A stretch of 64,000 nucleotides of DNA. Source: Mactra quadrangularis (Eukaryota; Mollusca; Bivalvia; Venerida; Mactridae). Within the stretch, counting starts at the first letter, position 1, and each line of letters begins with the position of its first letter. The stretch is taken from NCBI GenBank assembly GCA_025267735.1, contig CM046311.1, forward strand, positions 22,094,020 to 22,158,019, given 5' to 3'. The notes below the pieces were generated by a model. The model saw only the letters and a program-made list of their open reading frames with translations. It did not search any database and was not told the DNA's origin. Positions 1-11,177 of this stretch are shown one piece after another. A program made the position numbers and the translations under genes.

Positions 1-610
1 TAAAAACTGTTTCCAGCCAACCAGTCTTTATACTTGAACCCGGCTTTTTTACCTGACGCCAGGCTTATAGAGCACCTGTAGATTTTATCATAAAGACAAT
101 AGCGGGTACCGATGTATGTTTACATAATAAAATAGTAGGTTAAACATTGGCGTAACATAAACCATTAATTATCAATATGATAAAACAGACGTATTAAATG
201 AACTTTTATTTCTTGTAGAAAACTTTGCAGGTATGATAGGGATATCCAAGGATGGGGTATTTGGGATCATTTATAAAAGTGAAAGCTTGCAGTTAGCATT
301 TTTCAGAACTTTTGCTGGTTTCTAACAAAGCACCTAGGATCAATTATACTGAAGGTAAGAAAGCTAAGGAACGCAAATACCTTGCATGAATTTAACAGAA
401 AGCCAGTATGCTGATCAGTTAACTAGGTGAAAGTTCTGGAGTAATAAAAACTTACTTTGATCTTTCAGGTTTAAAATTTTCACAGGAGACATCATATTAT
501 GTTATTAAACATGAGGTATCATGATTTGATCTGACTGACGATTACATCAAGACAGACCAAGATGTTTATAACAAACATGGAACCTTTATCTAAGTGGCCT
601 AGGAAGTTAA

Positions 611-905
611 TATCCAGGGTTTTTTTGGGGGAAGGGGCCTCGGGCCTTTCTTTATGTAGAACATTTTGGGAAATTGTATTGCAATTTTCATACACAGGGG
701 AACAAAAATCCAAGATAAACTCCAAATTTTGGGAAAACTGTATGATTTTAAAGAAATTGCAGGAGGGGAAGGCCCCTGTTAACTGTTATATAAAGGAAAA
801 AAAGGTCTATGAAATTGCAATAAAATTTCCCCAAAATTAATGTTCTATATAATTTAAAATAAAGGCTCCTAGCCCCTTCCCCAAATATTGAAAAAAAGGT
901 CCTGA
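611..905. mobile_element. Non-autonomous inverted-repeat (MITE-like) element, possible TTAA target
   Basis: The two ends are inverted copies over about 85 bp with small indels. The left arm (ggaaggggcc, then tagaacattttggg, then ttgcaattttca) is matched by the reverse complement of 808-903. TTAA occurs directly outside both ends (607-610 and 906-909), as expected for piggyBac-type insertions, though TTAA is common in AT-rich DNA and the outermost bases of the arms match imperfectly. The short open frame inside (562-840, +) is a by-product of the element and resembles no protein. Confidence 0.6.
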
Positions 906-3900
906 TTAATGTCCTTAATTCAACAAACTGATATCAAAGCAGCTGATTCACAAAACAATTTTCATAGGAAGATCAAAACAACTACTTCTAAGCTCATTTG
1001 CATCATGACAACTTTACAACAATTTCTTAAACTCCCACAAGGATTGCAGCATTACAAGAGAAAAAGAATTTACGCCCAAGATTTATCAGCCAGAATGAAA
1101 TTTCTATGAGTGTTTTTGACAACAATTGCAACAATGCATGTTCAGGAACATAAACATGTCTACACAATTTGCAGAAGCATTTTTCAGTAGAACAACAATA
1201 GCATGCAACAATGCACACCAACATGCACTAAGATAATGATACAAAATAAACAATGAAACAAATAACTCAATCAACACTTCAAATCCTGGTAAATACCAAC
1301 AGAACATAATAATTTCAACAATAACATTTTTTAGCAGACGACAGAAATATATTTAACCAGCATGAATCCGTTTAGACATTTGGGGCATTTTGCAAATTTC
1401 AAGATTTCAAATTTCTCAGAATATGGCCCCTAGAACAGTTAATGGGAAACTGCATTTATTGTATTTAAGGGGCTATAAAGTCACTAATTGGACACCACAT
1501 GATGACAGACATACTGCTGGGGTATATATAGTATATTCAAAAGTCATTTTGGTTATCATGGTTTTCATTAGTGGCATAATGACAGATTTTAAGTCCTTAT
1601 CTAAATTAGAGTAGCCTCCCTTGACAGAATGTAGACTGGTTTCGTGAATTTATCTTTGAGAAGGTGGTGAAGCATTTAACATTTGAAGAACAGTGAACCA
1701 ATCTATCTTCTACTGTCAACAAGATAACTGATAAGCATTTCTTACATGCCAGCACTTGAGGTATCGTAGAAGATTGGTAATTTAGACCTATAATTAGAGA
1801 GGCTAACAAGTATTGTCAAGACCTTTCAAAGAATGAATTATAAAACACAGAAACAATTTATTTATTTTGGAACATTTTAGAACAAAAACAAGTGGGCCAT
1901 GATGGCCCAAGGTTGCTCATCTTAGTTTCTTTGTTGAGTTTAACGTGGTACCAACACATTGTATAGGTCATATAATGGCTGTCAGTCAACCTACGCACTT
2001 CTCCTGGAAAGGCTAAATCTCTGGATTTTCTGAACATTTTACATGGTGTGAATATAATGATCCCTATTCATCTATGTAGAAAGCAATTAACATCGAATTT
2101 GGATGGATGGAATATCTGATACACTCAAACTTTTTGACGAACATTTGAATTCGCGCTAACAAACTCATACTAACATTACTCTATCTCAACTATTCACAAT
2201 AAGCAAAGCTGAAAGGTGAGCTAGTATCAACCTAAGAAAGAACTAAAATTCTAATGAGATGTTTTAACAAATGCATTATATCAAGAAGGACATTTACAGT
2301 ATTAAGTAAGACAGTTTGAGTATTAACATATCATTCATTCTGACTTCTCTAAACAATTGAATTCTGGGATTTGTTTCAGATGGAAAGTTTCCATTAATTG
2401 GTGTCTAGTTTATTTTTCTTACAGTTAGAGATAATTATGTCAAGATATATTCAACAACGAGACAACCACCTTAGATGCCTGATTAAAATTTCAAGATGTT
2501 AGGGTTAGATATGTACAAGCCTCTTTCTAAATCACCCTCATCAACATTGACAAGGGTTCCAGGCAAGTCTGCATTTCCAAAGCTCTATGAGCTGACGAAA
2601 CTAACTTAGAGAACCTCATCTCTATCACATAAGAATATTTATTATAAGAAAATATAAAAACACATTATATTTCTATCTGTTTTGAGATAGTGTACCACAG
2701 ATAAACTTGTACACCAGTTTCAACAAAAGATACAATTCATACAAGCACTGGACATTAACAATCGTATGATTGCAGCAATGACCTATATTTCACTCAGACA
2801 ACTTCATTCTGCTAATGAACATTTGGATCAGGTGAGTGAAATACAATGCTGGTTGGCCAATAAGGCAACCTACTTTCCAAATAAATGTCAAACTCTGCAT
2901 ACAGTCTCAGTCAGTCAAATGACCAAAAAAAAAGGATTCTACATGTTTCTTTCCTAGAACCCAACATTAGAATAAATTTGATCAATACTGTATACCATAT
3001 AAATTGAAATTACTCAATCAAAGATATCAAATGGTCAGTTCAAAACTAGTTTACACCATTGTTTCTTTACATGACGATAGACTAGTTTTGCACTCACCCA
3101 TTGCTACGTACATGTATCATATATTTAAGTCATTAATCAAAACACTGTGATGACACCGGAGATATCAAGTATTGCATGATGATACATCCAAGTTACTCAA
3201 GTAAAAAAAGAATTACCTCAAATTAATCATTTCAGCTTCAGTAATAGATACATTCTGAAATGTTATACCATTATACTGGAATTCAATGAAGCTTTAAACA
3301 TGGTACATCAGTATGCAAGACACTATGGTTAAGTTGATTATTTCTGCATGTGTATGGCAAGAAAACCCTTGTAGTTCAGTACCCAACAGAATTGAATAGT
3401 ATCAATCATTTTTGACTTTATCAAGGAATAAATCCATCACAGTTGACAACCTAGAGCCAGTTAAGTCAGAACATGTACTTGTTTTTCATGCTCCAAACAA
3501 GCAGACCATCAGACAAAGATTTCTTGTAACAACTAGTATATGCTGTGTTTGATTTACTTTGCATAGACTTTTGTAGCCAAACTCTAGTACTGGTAATTAT
3601 TGTTTTAGACGATCTCAGATCTCATCTGATGACAGAGTGATGGTAGTGGTCAGACTACGGTCATTAATCATCAGTGGTCAGTCTAACTGCCTGATCTTAA
3701 TGGTTTTTGACACCAATATCTAAGGGGTGCACGTTCCCCACTGTAGAAATATGGTCTAACAACGGCAACCATCTCAATAGTGGTCAGTACCAATCAAACA
3801 GATATGGAACTATTCCATTATAATAGTCAGTATCGTAAAAGAATCAAAGCAGATGATAATGATGAGCTCTTGTAGATTAGACATGACCCAGACTGGTCCA

Positions 3901-4814
3901 CATAATGAATAAACAGCTAATCTAATAAAACTTGATAACCATTCAAGTTTTAGATTATTTCCTCTGGTCCGAATAGGAAAAATTATAAATCAACATTGAC
4001 AGAAAATACTGGGTAAATCTATTTTATACTTATATGAACATTGGTTACAAGATGCCGGTGTCAAAACAAGAACTGTATGAGCTGATTTAGTTCACAACAC
4101 GTAAGCTTTATTCAATAATAATGGATATGTGCAACAAGAGCAGGGGTGTAGTTTTGTGTTTTCAGATAGGAGAAAGGTTACAAAAAGTATAAGGGGGCTC
4201 TAGGGGTTTTCCCTCCATTGAGGGTTGGTATTCAATGATGCTTCCCAACAATCAGTATCATACAGTATCATCAATACTGCACTCCAAGGCTTCTGCCAAT
4301 ACATTCAATAACAATACAACAAATACCATGTTGAATATGATTTACAACAAAATGTACCAGACCTAGGAATACTTTAGTTGCCAGCTTGATACTATAAAAA
4401 CATCAAGAATTGACTGGCGGTCTTATAGACATTGTATGGTGCCATAGTTTGTAGAAGCCTACAAATAATCATAGATGGCATGTTTCTGAGAGTTCCTGCA
4501 GGGTTCAGAGGTAGAACTATAGGAAAGTACCGAGACTGAAGAATTTATAATACACATATGGTGCACAGAATGTACCAGAATGAAGTCATTTACCAGAAGG
4601 ACCAATATTGATAAAGCATTGACTGGAACAGAATTTCACAATTTACTTATAAAACAATACTTGTCGCTGATGCAAAATTTAGCATTCCATTAAATAGCTT
4701 AAGACATTTTGGCCAAGCACAAAAAGGAAAGAAAAAGAAATACAAATAATCTAATTCCAAGCAAAACATATCATACCTGTTTTAAGTTTTAAGATCACAT
4801 GCCTCACTTTAATT
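906..4814. other. Intronic DNA, no gene seen
   Basis: Apart from the repeat fragment at 1878-1926, no coding exon, RNA gene or clear repeat was seen. Short open frames here are interrupted within about 70 codons and lack splice context or recognisable motifs. Confidence 0.5.
1878..1926 (+). repeat. Fragment of a dispersed repeat with a GGGCCATGATGGCCC palindrome
   Basis: The segment contains gtgggccatgatggcccaag followed by ttgctcatcttag. I recall similar strings (palindromic gggccatgatggccc followed by a gctcacctgag-like run) as a frequent interspersed repeat in bivalve genomes. Only one copy is visible here, so membership rests on memory. Confidence 0.3.
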
Positions 4815-4962
4815 CCTAACATTAATTTTAAGTAGGTTGCCCAGTTGGACAACCAGCTATATATTTCACTTGCCCAAACCAAAAGTTTCTAGCAGTTAAA
4901 AAATTGCTCAAAGGAAAATATAGGTCATCAGGGGCAAGAAGACAACCTCAAAATGTTGAGCC
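4815..4962 (-). mobile_element. Family A MITE-like element, copy 1
   Basis: One of three copies (with 11023-11177 and 17848-18015) of a 150-170 bp element. Ends approximate AGGGCTCAACATTAA and its inverse, although the left end of this copy is decayed. Shared internal blocks include ggttgcccagttgga, cacttgcccaaacc, a gtttctagcagttaaaaa-like block and ggtcatcaggggcaa. No coding capacity; it resembles a non-autonomous DNA transposon. Strand is arbitrary. Confidence 0.65.
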
Positions 4963-5477
4963 AATGCTAGTGTCTTGCCTTAAAGTGTAGAACAATGACA
5001 CAGATTTCAGCTGTTTGGAACTGTCTCAATTGTACAAGATGAAGACAATATCTACAGCATTGCAAAATGACTACATGACTACATGATTGCAGAGTAACAA
5101 GTTCTGATGTCCCAGTATGATATATCAGCCTCATACATCATTGAGAGAGAAAATCTCTGATTTGCTTGTTAAGGTATATAATATTACTACATACACATGC
5201 TCTCATGTCATTCTCTCTTAAATAATGTGTCTGGAGAACTGTAAGGCAATCTATGGTAGATAACAAATTAACAACAAATTGTCTTCAAAACAATGGCAAC
5301 TGCTGATTTTGTTATCAGAATTTTCTTCACAAACTCTTCATTAAGTAACAAGCTAAGTTAAGTGTTGGTGCCATTAGTTTGATAAATGTCAGTGTTGCTT
5401 GAATTTGCATCAAGTTGCTGATCATTTCATTGGATAGGAGTCTCATACAACGGTTCATTTTAGATAAAACTTAGTAA

Positions 5478-5625
5478 TTTAACCAAGTGGTTACTACTTT
5501 GGAGTGGTAATCCTTGGATGTGTTTGTTCGAATCTCATCAAAAACCTACCCCGTTGTTTCCTTGACCAGGAAACTTTATGGTACTAGCTCAGTACTGGGG
5601 AACCTGAGGAAATGGATTAATCTAA
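5478..5625 (+). repeat. tRNA-derived SINE, copy 1
   Basis: Contains an RNA polymerase III box A (aaccaagtggtta) and 33 bases later a box B (gttcgaatctc), as in a type II tRNA gene. A conserved body follows: ttccttgaccaggaaacttt, then ctagctcagtactgggg, then aacctgagg. The second copy at 50412-50582 shares the same layout, so this is a SINE and not a tRNA gene. The ccttgaccaggaaactttat block resembles the Meta-type central domain of invertebrate SINEs, a comparison made from memory. Confidence 0.75.
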
Positions 5626-6103
5626 GTTAATTTAATACATATTTTATTCAATGAATCGGATTGGATAACAGGCATATAATTAATCTAAATTGTTAGAACT
5701 TGTTTCACAATCAAGTAACAATAAATAAGTAAAAAGTAACTTATAGTTAACATTATCCACATAAAGAAAATAGTTGACATTACTTAAGGATTTGGAAAAC
5801 AAACCTCTCTGTTAACCAAATATTACAATCATGTCAAAAAACTACTGCCTGCTACTACTGCTGAGTGGTTTGTGTTAGAGTAAGTCTTTTACTAGATTAT
5901 TCAAATAGAATCTTTGATTTATGAGCAGACCAAGTTATGTAGACCAATGATTCTATAAGATCGTTGTTTTTGGAGCCAGTAGTCATAGTTAGCATATTTT
6001 GGTAACCAGACAATCTATATTAAACACCTTCTAAAACACCAGTGCCAGAGGTTATGTGTTTTTGGAGCCAAAAGTTGTCATTTTTATATTAATCATTGAA
6101 TAC

Positions 6104-6405
6104 CAGTCCATCATGTTTGTTTTATTGTTGTTTTTTATCCAATGAGCTAACAGCTAATCATCTGTGTCATGCAAAAGCTTGATTAATGATGAAAATACTA
6201 CAAGACCAATCTAAAATGTAAGTACATTTGTACCAGTCTATTTTGTTTGTTTTGTATCAAATGAGCAACCAGGATTACCCATCCATGTGGTGAAGAAGCT
6301 TGATTAATGATTAAAACACTATATGGACCAGTTTTAAATATCATCTGGGTGCTGTAGAAGCTTGATTAATGATAAAAAGTTTCTATGACCAGTCTACAAT
6401 GTATA
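6104..6405 (+). repeat. Decayed tandem duplication, unit about 121 bp plus a partial unit
   Basis: The phrase aagcttgattaatgat recurs at 6175, 6296 and 6358, spaced 121 and 62 bp. Preceding each of the first two is a similar block: accagtc, then tttgtttgtttt, then caaatgagc-like sequence. Two full diverged units and one part unit are visible. No coding function is evident. Confidence 0.6.
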
Positions 6406-7367
6406 TAATGATGACTTCACTTCCTCTTGTAATGGAATCTATCAGATATTTCATCTAAACTGTCTTTTAATGATGTTTTAACATGAGTTCCTTACATGTT
6501 CTACATTCCTATATCTGAGACATATTCTAACGAAAAACCATTGGAAAAAACTTTGGAGACATATTTTACAAGTCATCATTGGTAAGAACATGTGACAGGA
6601 ACATTTATTTCTTGTTGGTTGATATACTTAGGACAAAAAATAAAGTTTCTCAAGAAAAACAACTTTTTGCAAGAAAATAAGAAATGAAAGCTCAGAATGT
6701 TTGTTAATGTCACAAAGCATTTATTGTCATGCAAGACTTGGGAATATTAGCACTTTGAATGCAGAAAGGTTAAATTCAAAATATATATGTTGAAACACTT
6801 CATTTCTTCAGGTCATTGTTGTTTTATCTTATACCTTCCCTGTTGAAGACGTTATTCTGGCAGCTGGGATCTTGGAGAAACAGGAAAGTTGATTTTTGAT
6901 AATGATTTAATTTAATAAACTATAATGAACTGTCAAGATTATTGTATATGTATGCCAATCATTTCATTTCATCTAGAGCAAAAAATGGAGAATGAACATT
7001 TTGTGAGTCATAGACGGAACGGGAGGGGGGATTTGGCTGAGCATTAATGTTGCTGAAATTTGCTTCACAATTAATTGACAATGCAATGAAAAAAGTGCAA
7101 AAAATTTACAGAGAGCAAAAAGCTCCGATAGATTACGTCAAAAAATGACTTTATTACAGCAATAAAATACACAAACTATCAAATTGGTAAAATATCTTGT
7201 TATGTAGAGACATTGATTTTTACAGTTTTCACGATTTATGTCTTTAAGACATGATATACATGAGATAAAAATTTCCTTGAAAAATGAGAAAACTATAACA
7301 CCCCAATAAAAATATCTTTGAGATCAAGCTTAACAATGCAGAAGATGCAGTATTCAGGAGGCAAGAT

Positions 7368-7566
7368 TTGAATCTAAATGAGGAAAGAATTAAACCAAAG
7401 GTGTAAATCAACTCAAAGGTGTAAGAATCAATTCAAAGAATTAATCATAAATAATTGATTTGGCTAAGAATCAATCCAAAATGGCAGAATTCACTTAAAC
7501 TAGATCAAAATCAATTCAGTTGGAAGGATATCAGTCCAAATAGCATTGAATCAATCTAAAGATGCA
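7368..7566 (+). repeat. Degenerate short tandem array, unit about 20-24 bp
   Basis: Variants of aatcaattcaaaggtg recur about eight times (aatctaaatgagg, atcaactcaaaggtg, aatcaattcaaagaa, aatcaatccaaaatgg, atcaattcagttgg, atcagtccaaatag, aatcaatctaaagatg). Spacing is irregular, suggesting an old minisatellite. Confidence 0.5.
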
Positions 7567-7754
7567 ATGCTGCAACAAACAATACTAGGAGCCCAAAATA
7601 AACACAAATAGTCAAGAATCAACCCAATGTATATCGAAGCGCCAATAGTGCTGAAAAAACATACGTTTTTTAATGGAGTTAATGTCTTATGCAACAAATG
7701 GAAGTGATACAAAGGACATAATACCCTTACCTCAGCTAGATACAAGGTTTACAT

Positions 7755-7935
7755 ATACTTCAATTGCACAAATAGCAAATCGTCTGCTTGTAGACGTGCA
7801 ATGCAAACTACATTTATTGCAGTAGTAATTATCCCTTTGATTGTGCGTGCCCAGCTTAATGTAATAGTCTGGGGCAGATTTTGATGAGGAATTGAAACAG
7901 CCTGCTACTAAACATGGGGAAACCCATGTAAAAAT
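7755..7935 (+). repeat. Dispersed SINE-like repeat R, copy 1
   Basis: Aligns along its length with 34076-34266. Shared blocks in order are atacttcaattgcac, atcgtctgct, agtaattat, ttaatgtaat, then gattttgatgagg or a close variant, then ctaaacatggggaaac and ccatgtaaaaa. This copy lacks about 9 bp of the T-arm-like segment seen in copy 2. Confidence 0.6.
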
Positions 7936-10374
7936 GTTCTAGACAGCACAAAGAATATTTTTTGTACCAATCCTCAGACAACACTAAACTAATATTCATA
8001 CATTCTCAATTATCTTAATTATAATTATCTATCACCACTTGTTTATGATTTCCATAGCAACATGTTTTTCTAAGTAATGGGTCATTAAAGACAGTGGGGT
8101 GGACAATATACGGTCATTCAGTGGGTTGTTATGGGCAATAAAAACAGGTGAGATTATTATAACCATTTCTTCAAAACAACAACAAAAATAACAAAAAATA
8201 TTAATTATTACACGGTTCCAACAATGTTTCTTTCATGCTTTAATGCTAATATGTTTAAACATTATAGATTAGTTCATGGAATCTAATCAACATTAAAAGA
8301 CACATATCTAATCTTAACCATCAATTTTCACAGTTAACCAATCACCATGAAGGTACAGAAATGTAAACATAACGGCTAAATAAATAGTTCTTATAAATTA
8401 CCCATAGTTTGAGAGGTAGAGGAAAGAAAAAAAACTTGGCGATAAATCATTTTTCATTTAAGACGATAGATACTGCATCTTTTAAATTATCATAAAAAAC
8501 TAGCAGACGGAAAAAACTTCTCCCATCAGACGGAGATATAACCACAAAGATGATACTATATTACAATATGAAATTGTGTTCCAAGAATGTTTTTACACGT
8601 TACTAGCTACTAAACATCGCAAAAAACATTTTCAAATTACTTTCACAACATAACATCTGTTTATATCCTTAAAGCTTATAGATAAGAAATCAAGATTACT
8701 CAGACGCTTGACAACAAGCTCCTAGATGACGGTGATCACTGATCACCACAGTATCTCATTTCCACGGTAATAAGAAAGTGATGACAAAGTCCTGAACGAC
8801 TGATCAAAGTATCAATCAAATTGAACCGAATCTCTCAGCATCTAGTCAGAGTTATCTCCCTTACTCTACAAGATGATTAATGAGCTCTCCAATCATGAAG
8901 ATCAGATATAGCCAACAAAAGTCAAGTGATCTTTGATGCTTGAAAAATACAAAAAAGATAACAGACCAGGTATTATCCATAACGGACCAGGTTTTATACT
9001 CAACCAAGCAATGCATTCTGGGATATCATCAAAAACTCATTAATTTCACCTTCATTCTGCTACTCTTTCATACCATCATAAAACATTTATGATTTCCATT
9101 GTGCTACTCTTCAAAATTTTCTATAGACTAATCATAATATATCAATCAGTCAGCTTATCAGACTGAAATGTTGCTAAATATGCTCATCAGGAGACTGGCC
9201 AATTATTGAATCATTTCATCAATTATTAATTAGTGTAAGATAATTAAAACTTATCAATATCTTATATATTATGATACAAAACTAATTTATCAATAAATTA
9301 GTAGGTAACACAAATTTTGAATAGAACAGCCAGTAAAATGACTAAAATTTTAGATGGAATTATGAGACAGATTAAATTGTCAGTGGCTTTAATCTGTAGA
9401 TCAATACTTTAAGTGCATCTTTTCCCTTTTGTCTGAAATACAGGGAAGATCTTCAAATGGCTTCAGATTATATGCAGAAAAAGCTACCGTAGCTGTAGGC
9501 CAGCCTTTTTTAAGATGCCCAATACAAAATAATACTGGATGCATTATTGAGTATTAAATACTTCAAACAATAAAGTAATCACCTTAACAAAATAGCCCAA
9601 AGCCAAGGACTAAGTGAAAATGGATTGGTGGACATGAAAATTACTTCAAACACTAAAGTAAGCATCAAAAACTCTTTTTTATACCAACTTACTCAATATA
9701 AACTTCATACAATGATATAACATTAATGATAGTTAATGACTTATAACATAACTACAATTTTTAAAGCAAATGTTCAGTAAAATCAGACTCAGAGATTCAT
9801 TTTCTTACACAACAGTCAGGGAGAAAACATGGAGAAAAAACTAGGAAAAAAACTCAAAGAAAAGGTCAGAAAGAGATTTTCATTAAAAAGAAAAGATTAA
9901 TGAGACAGATATAAAACTACTACCTGATGAAACCACTGATCCTGATACCCACTGAGAAAGCCGTGATAACCTAATCAATGATACATTCACTAATTAGATT
10001 GGATTAATACATTCACACCTTCAAAGGTACTCTCTTTTATAAAGTCATAATACAGGGATCATTTTATATCGAGACAGAAGGTGCAATTCAAAGACATTAA
10101 GTATGGTACCTGAATCAAAGATTAATCAAGTCATAGAAATACTAAGTCAGGGCATAATGTACCATCTAACAAAAAAGGGTGATTCTCAAGTCAATGGAAT
10201 TATCTGGGTATTACTTTACCAAGCAAAAGAAAAGAGAAGAACAAAGTACAAAGAATAACAGTTTTTCTTTCATAGATGATCATAGATTTTGTTCTATTAT
10301 ACATTGATATAATTGACTCCCGTGTATTAACTATCTGCCAGTTGATCCCCTGGTAGTTATTATACTGTAAATCT
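7936..10374. other. Intronic DNA, no gene seen
   Basis: AT-rich non-coding sequence. The only structure noticed is a perfect 17-bp palindrome at 8731-8747 (ggtgatcactgatcacc). A 47-nt exon-like stretch near 9928-9979 was considered and rejected. Confidence 0.5.
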
Positions 10375-10448
10375 AGGGTTGCCAGCAAGGCTGTAGTAAC
10401 ACGCTCTTTAATGCAGTGCACTTTCTACAGTCTTGCAGGCATTGCCCC
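10375..10448 (+). mobile_element. Family B miniature palindromic element, copy 1 (about 72 bp)
   Basis: Begins agggttgccagcaagg, then ctgtagtaac. The middle reads gctctttaatgcagtgca, and the end is ctacagtcttgcaggc. The ends are inverted repeats of about 24 bp, so the whole unit folds as one hairpin. It matches 17530-17601 (inverted) and 38511-38571. It is unusually short for a transposable element and has no room for anything but the ends and a small loop. Confidence 0.65.
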
Positions 10449-10568
10449 CTGTAATCTTTGTTGCTGTTTTTTATAAGACTCAAAACTGTTACAAGTACTA
10501 TGTTGTTGTTCTTTTACACTTAGACATGATAGTGTTTCTTTGTTGCTGAGATAAGATCTGATACTATA

Positions 10569-10931
10569 AGGGACTTTAGTAAGTTATTTCCCCTTGAATA
10601 CTCTTCAAAATAGGTAGGTCTAATTAGTTGGATTACTCAGATTTTACCCTTACTTTTCAATGTTAATTTGCCAAATTTAATCTTAAATAACGTCTTTGTA
10701 TATCATTTAATTTGTTTGAAATTCAAGCTAACTGTTTTTAAGTTAAAGAACTATCTCAATCCCAGCACTTATGTTAATATCTTCATTAACAAGAAAGATA
10801 TTATGTGAAATATTTTGTTACCCTTACATAGGACTTCAATGATAAAATCTGAGGATTCCAACTGTAAGGACCTACTTACCAACTGGATTGCTTCAGATTT
10901 TATCTGGGAAAGATAACTGACTAAAGTCCCT
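10569..10931. mobile_element. Inverted-repeat (MITE-like) element, ~360 bp
   Basis: Left end agggactttagtaagttat and right end, reverse complemented, agggactttagtcagttat match at 18 of 19 positions. Further inward, ggtaggtc, agttggatt and cagattttac recur inverted as ggtaagtaggtcc, agttggaa and cagattttatc. The arms are long (over 80 bp with gaps) and the middle is AT-rich with no open frame. No second copy in the window. Confidence 0.65.
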
Positions 10932-11022
10932 AATTGCTTCAGTATGCTTTCTTAGACTGATATTGTATTTTTTTTGTAACTTCATAAGAACCACAGGCAA
11001 GTTTTTGTTGTGCAAATACGGC

Positions 11023-11177
11023 AGGGCTCAACATTTAAGGTCTTCATATTGCCCTGATGACCAATATTTGGGTTCGAGCAACTTGTAACTGCTAGGAAAC
11101 ATTAGGTTCAGACAAATAAAATATATGGCTGGGTGTCCAACCGGGCAAACCTATTCTAAAAATTAATGTTGAGCCCA
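11023..11177 (+). mobile_element. Family A MITE-like element, copy 2
   Basis: This copy has both termini: agggctcaacatttaagg at the left and attaatgttgagccca at the right, giving about 14 bp of inverted repeat. It lies in the opposite orientation to copy 1. The internal blocks ccctgatgaccaatat, gctaggaaacattaggtt and gtccaaccgggcaaacc match copy 1 after reverse complementing. Confidence 0.7.

Noticed and set aside
1440..1510. Minus-strand WCP tripeptide that might be the missing discoidin motif
   Set aside because: The flanking residues do not match the domain and a stop follows within ten codons.
9928..9979. 47-nt minus-strand exon-like segment with acceptor and donor, in a phase that could follow the discoidin exon
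   Set aside because: It would give ARLSRLSQWVSG, not the GAWCP-type continuation the domain needs, and all three frames are open, so it carries no coding evidence.
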